A DNA stretch of 64,000 nucleotides, from the NCBI GenBank assembly GCA_001306305.2, contig CP155577.1:3021501-3085500 (forward strand). Direction: 5' to 3'. Below, piece after piece: positions 59,305-64,000 of this stretch; positions within the stretch are counted from its first letter, which is position 1, and every line of letters begins with the position of its first letter. The position numbers were made by a program, and so were the translations under genes. The notes beneath the pieces were generated by a model, which did no database searches, had not been told where the DNA came from, and saw nothing but the letters and a program-made list of their open reading frames with translations. The stretch is from Citromicrobium bathyomarinum (lineage in GTDB: Bacteria > Pseudomonadota > Alphaproteobacteria > Sphingomonadales > Sphingomonadaceae).

Positions 59305-59663
59305 CGCACAGGATCGCCCAAGACAGGAGCAACCACAGCGACATTCAGGTCCGCGCGATTGTAGGCGCGCATTTGCTTGGCGGCTTTGGAGCGCCAGTTT
59401 ACGAGCGCCTGCAAAAGACCGAGGTAAGAGCGAGCCTCGATCCCGCCGAACACGATCCGAACCTCTTTCTGGGAGACGTCGATAGTTGCGCCCTGCTTGC
59501 GGAGCCGTTCACATACCTCAGCGGTCACACGCGCCTGCCTTCGAACCCAGCGAGCATACGCCGGGCCAATGAGGCTTTGCGGCATCGCCGCCACCACCTT
59601 CTCGAACGGCTCCAGCCCGTGCCGACGCACCGCGACGATCGCCATCTTCAGTTCTTCGCTCAT
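59301..59663 (-). CDS. Hypothetical early protein, 120 aa, right prophage
   Basis: Homologue of 6902-7225: the first 33 residues match, the rest is diverged and the C-terminus is longer (NRADLNVAVVAPVLGDPVR). It overlaps the activator gene directly, because the zinc-ribbon gene of the left prophage is missing here. Confidence 0.68.
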   Translation of the reverse strand: MSEELKMAIVAVRRHGLEPFEKVVAAMPQSLIGPAYARWVRRQARVTAEVCERLRKQGATIDVSQKEVRIVFGGIEARSYLGLLQALVNWRSKAAKQMRAYNRADLNVAVVAPVLGDPVR

Positions 59664-59965
59664 TGCTTCGCCTCCGCGTTGATCTTCCAGTGCTGGAGAG
59701 CCTTTCGCAGGCTCTGCCGGGAGCTTGCCCAGACGCCCGCGAAGAGGATGCGCACCCGCCCATCCTCGAAAACATCGATCCGAGCGCCTGCCGCTCTCAG
59801 CGTCTCGATCACCTCGGCTTCCGCGTTCCGCAGTCGCTCGCGCCATTGCGGGGCGTAGAAATTGAGCGGGTCGCGCGGTTGGCTGGCGTAAGCCCGCGCC
59901 AGCGGGGCAAGCGCCCTGGTCGCGACCAGCTGCTTGGCCTCGGCGATCGGCAGATGCTGGCTCAC
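59660..59965 (-). CDS. Hypothetical early protein, 101 aa, right prophage
   Basis: Homologue of 6600-6905 with about four substitutions; GTG start in a GTGA overlap. Paralogue of its downstream neighbour. Confidence 0.7.
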   Translation of the reverse strand: MSQHLPIAEAKQLVATRALAPLARAYASQPRDPLNFYAPQWRERLRNAEAEVIETLRAAGARIDVFEDGRVRILFAGVWASSRQSLRKALQHWKINAEAKQ

Positions 59966-60669
59966 GACGCGCCCCGCAGTTTCGGGTCGGCTTCGCGCAA
60001 CTTGCGCCCCAACGCTTCGGCAAGATCGTCGAAACCTTCCGCATTCGCGAACCTGCCGGAGCCGGTGTCGATGCCGCACAGCCGGTGCGCGGCGATGTCG
60101 ATCGTCCAGTGTGCGGGCACTTCCCCGCAGGCGACCAGCTTGGCGAGAATCGCCTCGCACAATCCGCGTTTGAGGTCGCGGACACTCAGGTTCTTGCCGT
60201 CCGTGTCTGTCTGGCTCCAGCCGCCACGCGCCGCCATCTTCTTCAGCGCCTCGATCAGGCGATAGCCATCCGATTGGCGCGCCCAGACCAGCCGATCGCA
60301 GCCGAGCTGGCGCTTGGCGAAGGCCTCAAGCGCTGCCTCGCTCCGGTCGCGCACCTCGCCCAGCTGGTAGAGCGAGATCCACAGCGCGCGCGCCTTCTTC
60401 GCCATCGGGTGCTGGGCGCGCTTGGCTCGCCCGGCCTTCGTGGCCGGTTGCCATCCCCGGCCCCTGAACCGCGCCAGCACTGCATCCAGCTCGTCTGCCG
60501 AACAGTCGCCAGCGCTCGTCTTGCCGGTCTCGTCGGCGATGATCTGGCGGTAGTCGTCTTCGTCCAGGCGCAGCTCTTTGCGCGCGATATGCACCTTGGC
60601 CAGCATCGCACGGCGCGCCTGCTGGGTGCGATCGAAGCTGGCGGGACGCGCTGCCTTAGTCGCAGGCAT
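59962..60669 (-). CDS. gemA: GemA-like regulatory protein, right prophage
   Basis: The 235-aa protein appears identical to the left GemA-like protein; same GGAGGT RBS. Confidence 0.85.
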   Translation of the reverse strand: MPATKAARPASFDRTQQARRAMLAKVHIARKELRLDEDDYRQIIADETGKTSAGDCSADELDAVLARFRGRGWQPATKAGRAKRAQHPMAKKARALWISLYQLGEVRDRSEAALEAFAKRQLGCDRLVWARQSDGYRLIEALKKMAARGGWSQTDTDGKNLSVRDLKRGLCEAILAKLVACGEVPAHWTIDIAAHRLCGIDTGSGRFANAEGFDDLAEALGRKLREADPKLRGAS

Positions 60670-61048
60670 AGGGCACCTCCATCGCGCAGCGGCAGGCCTG
60701 CACGAAGGCATCGCTGGCGCGCTTGAACTCGGGATCGCTCGCGCGCAGGTGGGCCGCGCGCGTCTGAAGGTTGATCAGCCCCTTGTGGTCCCGGTCGCCG
60801 ATCCAGCGCCCGATTGCGGGATAGCTGATGCCGGGGCGCAGGTGCTTGACCAGCCACACGAACATTGCACGCGCGTTGACCAGGTGCGGGGTCCTGCGGC
60901 GCGATTCCATCTCGGTTCGGGAAACGCGGGTCTCCTGCATCACGTAGCTCAGCGCGAAATCGACGAACGCGATCGCCTCCGACGTCTCGGCGGGCGGATC
61001 GCTCTGATCGACCTGCGGGCCGATCAGGACCGGGGCCACGGCGTTCAC
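60656..61048 (-). CDS. DnaA domain IV-like protein, right prophage
   Basis: The 130-aa homologue of 5517-5909 differs at one visible residue (ETSEAI for ETAEAI). Confidence 0.75.
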   Translation of the reverse strand: MNAVAPVLIGPQVDQSDPPAETSEAIAFVDFALSYVMQETRVSRTEMESRRRTPHLVNARAMFVWLVKHLRPGISYPAIGRWIGDRDHKGLINLQTRAAHLRASDPEFKRASDAFVQACRCAMEVPYACD

Positions 61049-61206
61049 AGCGCCTCTCCGAGGGCATATGCGGCGAGGATGCTCAGCACGTAAAATGAGA
61101 GCGTGGCTGAAAACACGGTCAGCGCCTCGCGCGCGGTCGCACCGCGACCGAACAGCGCATCATATTCGCGCACAGAGCGGCGCAGCTCACGAAACACGCG
61201 GATCAT
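61045..61206 (-). CDS. Small single-span membrane protein, right prophage
   Basis: The 53-aa protein appears identical to the left copy (5359-5520); ATGA overlap with the MuB gene. Confidence 0.65.
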   Translation of the reverse strand: MIRVFRELRRSVREYDALFGRGATAREALTVFSATLSFYVLSILAAYALGEAL

Positions 61207-62183
61207 GCCTTCACCCAGCGGGTTGAACGCGCCATCTGCGCATCGCGCAGGTCCGTGACGGAGAGGAACTCGCGGTCTTCTCCATCGGCGATCAGGGAAG
61301 CCGCCTCGATCAGCTGCTGGCATTCGCCGAGCCCGCCTGCATGCGGTGTCAGCGCGATCCTGCGCAGATAACCGCGCATGTCGCCCTGCTTGATCCCCCA
61401 GGCATCGCAGAACGTCTCGACATCACCTTCGGTCGGCACCTTCTGGATATGCCGGTGCGAAATCCTGCGGTTGAGCCGCGCCAGCTGGTCGGACTTACCG
61501 CCGCTCTCGATCTGCGCGATCAGCTCCTCGTTTCCGAACAGCGCAATGCCCACGCCGGTTTCGTCATGCCAGCTGCGCAGCTCCTCGATCGCCTCGATCG
61601 AAAGGTAGTTGGCTTCGTCGACCACCAGCAGCGCCTTGCGATCGATCAGCTTGTCGATCACCATCTGCGAGGCGTCCCGCGTCGGCATCCGCAGCCCCGG
61701 CATCCCCAGCGCCTTTTGCACCTGCTGGATCATCGGCAGCACCCGCTGCGAGCTGGGCCGCATCGTCGCGACGTAGCAGTTGGGTGCCTTCTGCTTGTAT
61801 TCGCGGATCGACATCGTCTTGCCGGTGCCGGGGCCGGTGCCTGCGGCAGTGATCCGCCCTTCATGGGCCATCAACAGCAGGCCTTCGAGGCGCACCGAAG
61901 TCTCGGTCTCGAAGAAGCCGGGGTTGATCGGCAGCTTCTCTTGCCGCTTGGTCTGCGCCTCGATCGTCTGACGATAACCGAACAGCTTGCGCGCATACTT
62001 GGCGTTGTCGCCTTTGTAGCTGCCCTTCAGGAACGCCTGGAGGGTGCTCTCCGCGATCCCGACCGCTTTGGCATAGCGCGCCCAGGGAATCGGCGGATCG
62101 GTCGCCTCGCGGTGGGCAATACCCCACAGCCGGATGTCTTCGATGTCGTCGTCATTGATCGGAAGTTGGCTTACGTTGATCAT
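61203..62183 (-). CDS. B: Mu-type target-capture ATPase B, right prophage
   Basis: The 326-aa protein appears identical to the left MuB-like protein, with Walker A GTGPGTGKT and Walker B VVDE. The DNA differs at scattered silent sites, so the identity is protein-level. Confidence 0.93.
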   Translation of the reverse strand: MINVSQLPINDDDIEDIRLWGIAHREATDPPIPWARYAKAVGIAESTLQAFLKGSYKGDNAKYARKLFGYRQTIEAQTKRQEKLPINPGFFETETSVRLEGLLLMAHEGRITAAGTGPGTGKTMSIREYKQKAPNCYVATMRPSSQRVLPMIQQVQKALGMPGLRMPTRDASQMVIDKLIDRKALLVVDEANYLSIEAIEELRSWHDETGVGIALFGNEELIAQIESGGKSDQLARLNRRISHRHIQKVPTEGDVETFCDAWGIKQGDMRGYLRRIALTPHAGGLGECQQLIEAASLIADGEDREFLSVTDLRDAQMARSTRWVKA

Positions 62184-62199
62184 GATCCCTGCCTTCTGA

Positions 62200-64000
62200 T
62201 TATTGGCTGTTCGCTGCGCGCTTCAGCAGTCCCGCGCGCATTCGATCGAGTGTCGCGGCGTTGTTCGCCGCCTTGGGGCGCGGCGATCGCTGCGCCTCGG
62301 CATCCGGGTGTCTGACGGGGGCGACCACGCCCGCCTCGGGCTTGGCCGACTGCGCTTTCGATCCGGCCTGAAGCTCGATCAGCGCGTCGGCGGAGATCAG
62401 CTCTTCCGCCTCGGCCAATGCCTTGGCCCGTTTGCGGTATTCGCCGGTTCGCTTGGCCGCTTCCTTCGCCCCGGCGACATCGGCAAAGCCGCTGTCCACC
62501 AGCTCCGGCGCTGCGGTGATGTAGCGCCCCTCCAGATCGTAGACGTGGACCTCGGAATGCAGATTGTCCGGGTCGAACCGCACCGTCACCAGCTCGCCAC
62601 GCAAAGCGGAAAGCTCCCGATGCCAGTAGCGATTGCCGTGCAGCTCGATCTCGCCGTTCAGGCTGTTGAGCTTCTTCTGGTCCGCCGCCAGAAGCGCCCA
62701 GCGCAGGTGCTCCGGGCTCGCTTTCGAAATGCGTGAAGTGGCGTAGCTTTCGGCAAACACCTCGTCGAAGCTGCGGCCCTTGGCCGCTTCGGTGCGGCGT
62801 CCGGTGCGCGCGTTGTGGCGGGTGATCCACTCGTCCACCAGCGCGGAGAAGGTATCCCACTCCACCACCTTGGTGCCGTAGTTCGAAGGCTTCGCCATCG
62901 GGCTGGGGCCGGTGTACGCACCCTCACACTCCGGGGCCTTGCCGATGTAATTTTCCAGATCGCGAAACGCCCGCTCGATCGGCTTCGATTGGCCGTGATA
63001 GGGCAGCGCCGCGTGAACCTGCACGCCGACGCCAGTTAGCAACCCGACAGGCTCCTCCTGCTTGACCTTGAACCGGAAACGCTTGCCCCGGTGTCCGCCA
63101 GTGATCCACTTGCTCCAGAAGGCCCGGCTGTTGTCGAGCAGAGCGTGATGCGGGATGCCCCACTCGCGGAAGAGATCGGCAAAGGCGAGGCGAGTCTGGA
63201 TCGCGCTCTCCTCGCAGCCGAGCCGCCACGCCACGATCTTGCGGCTGTAAACGTCTTGGATCGCGACCAGCATAGGGCGGATCGGCTCCTTCGAGCGATG
63301 CATCGGCGGAGGTGCGACCCGCACGTCGAACTTGTGTCCGTCGATATTCACCCATTCGAGCGCGTGCATGCCGGCCACCGTTCGGCGGTTCGCGGGAACC
63401 GAGCGCACCAGCGCCTCTTCGCCTTGCCGTTTGAGCGTCCAGACCTCTGGCGGAACCTCCGCCTTCAAACGCCTCCTGAAGGTGCGCTCAACCGGGATCG
63501 AGACGCCCCTTTCCTCGGCCGCCGCCGCGACCCGCTCGTAACAGCTTGTCAAAGTGGGCGCAGACGGACGCAGCGCGAGCGACTTGAACAAAAGCCACAG
63601 ATCGTCCGGGATCGCTGCCTTGGCGCCGCCGCCCTTCCGCCGCGAGGCGAGCGCGGGCAGCCGGTCGGCCCGGTCGAGCCCGCGGACCTTTTTTATCCAG
63701 CCGAAAATGGTCGAGGAACCGATGTCCCTCTCTTGGGCGATCGCGGCCACAGCGGCGATACGCGAAGCGCCAGCGCCTTCCAGTGCCTCGACCTCGGCAA
63801 TGATGCTCAGCCGCTCTTCGGCCTCCCGCTTCACCTTGGCGGGCTGCCGCTCGAACCAGTTCCAAGCGTCTGCGCGCTGGGTCGCTGCGTCGGTTTTCGG
63901 GGCTTCCTCCGCGACCACGCCGCGACGGATCAGCTCAAGCCGCGCTTCGCCGGGCAGCAGAGCGAGGTGATACTCGGTCCCGCCGCCCCGGCCCGTGCGC
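62200..64000 (-). CDS. A: Mu-type DDE transposase A, right prophage, 5' end outside window
   Basis: 599 residues are visible, corresponding to left residues 61-659, from the RTGRGGGTEYH segment on. The DDE residues (NIDGHKFD, LLDNSRAF, KPIERAF) and C-terminus are kept. Only a handful of substitutions (WNWF for WSWF, GGHRGKRF for GGYRGKRF). The N-terminal start codon lies beyond 64000. Confidence 0.94.
   Translation of the reverse strand, partial: RTGRGGGTEYHLALLPGEARLELIRRGVVAEEAPKTDAATQRADAWNWFERQPAKVKREAEERLSIIAEVEALEGAGASRIAAVAAIAQERDIGSSTIFGWIKKVRGLDRADRLPALASRRKGGGAKAAIPDDLWLLFKSLALRPSAPTLTSCYERVAAAAEERGVSIPVERTFRRRLKAEVPPEVWTLKRQGEEALVRSVPANRRTVAGMHALEWVNIDGHKFDVRVAPPPMHRSKEPIRPMLVAIQDVYSRKIVAWRLGCEESAIQTRLAFADLFREWGIPHHALLDNSRAFWSKWITGGHRGKRFRFKVKQEEPVGLLTGVGVQVHAALPYHGQSKPIERAFRDLENYIGKAPECEGAYTGPSPMAKPSNYGTKVVEWDTFSALVDEWITRHNARTGRRTEAAKGRSFDEVFAESYATSRISKASPEHLRWALLAADQKKLNSLNGEIELHGNRYWHRELSALRGELVTVRFDPDNLHSEVHVYDLEGRYITAAPELVDSGFADVAGAKEAAKRTGEYRKRAKALAEAEELISADALIELQAGSKAQSAKPEAGVVAPVRHPDAEAQRSPRPKAANNAATLDRMRAGLLKRAANSQ

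Larger units (their letters stand above)
33480..64000 (-). mobile_element. Right Mu-like transposable prophage, inverted (left part outside window)
   Basis: This is a second prophage with the same gene order on the opposite strand. Its right end starts at 33480 and it leaves the window inside the transposase gene at 64000. It is related to, but not a duplicate of, the left copy: the MuB and GemA proteins look identical, while the lysozyme, the capsid protein and several connector proteins differ and three small genes are absent. This rules out a simple recent inverted duplication of one phage. Confidence 0.93.

Noticed and set aside
1-64000. tRNA, rRNA or CRISPR features
   Set aside because: No cloverleaf with CCA-type acceptor, rRNA-like segment or spaced repeat array was noticed by eye; a dedicated scan was not possible.

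Overview
The window is almost entirely phage. It holds two closely related transposable (Mu-like) prophages in opposite orientation, tail to tail. The left prophage lies on the + strand and fills positions 1 to 33343; its left end is outside the window. The right prophage lies on the - strand from 33480 to beyond 64000 and is cut inside its transposase gene. Their right ends face each other across only 136 bp of apparent host DNA (33344-33479). The DNA is GC-rich. The small cargo genes (a secreted nuclease and a small Cys-rich protein whose style I associate with sphingomonads) suggest an alphaproteobacterial host, probably Sphingomonadales; this is inference, as no chromosomal gene is visible.

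Each prophage has the same plan, read here for the left copy. (1) Early region, 1-7871: small unknown genes, a PAPS-reductase-like PP-loop enzyme, the DDE transposase (MuA type), the target-capture ATPase (MuB type), a small membrane protein, a DnaA domain IV-like protein, a GemA-like protein, two paralogous small proteins, a zinc-ribbon protein and a Mor/C-type activator. (2) Lysis and packaging, 7927-16189: lysozyme, nested Rz/Rz1 spanins, holin-like protein, two small proteins, terminase subunits, a portal fused to a MuF-like domain, and an HK97-type prohead protease. (3) Head and tail, 16852-33213: HK97-type capsid protein, connectors, tail tube, tail assembly chaperones with a probable -1 frameshift, tape measure, distal tail and hub proteins, a J-like protein, a second tail-tube-like protein and a YadA-like fibre. 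So transposition is Mu-type while the virion genes are of siphovirus/HK97 type. Most genes overlap by 1-8 bp and appear to form long operons.

A conserved 24-bp block built on the dyad GGAACRCGTTCC precedes the lysozyme gene and the capsid gene in both prophages (four copies). It starts right behind the Mor-like gene and is the best candidate for that activator's binding site, defining a two-operon late regulon. A hairpin after the protease gene separates the two late operons.

The copies are mosaic: the replication genes (MuB, GemA, the small membrane protein) are identical or nearly so, while lysozyme, spanin N-terminus, capsid protein and several connectors differ. The lysozymes are unrelated (GH24 on the left, GH108 on the right). 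Three small Cys-pair genes exist only in the left copy. Two cargo genes run antisense to the late operons in both copies. The most surprising point is the arrangement: two phages with the same ends and the same MuB sit 136 bp apart, which Mu-type target immunity should disfavour.
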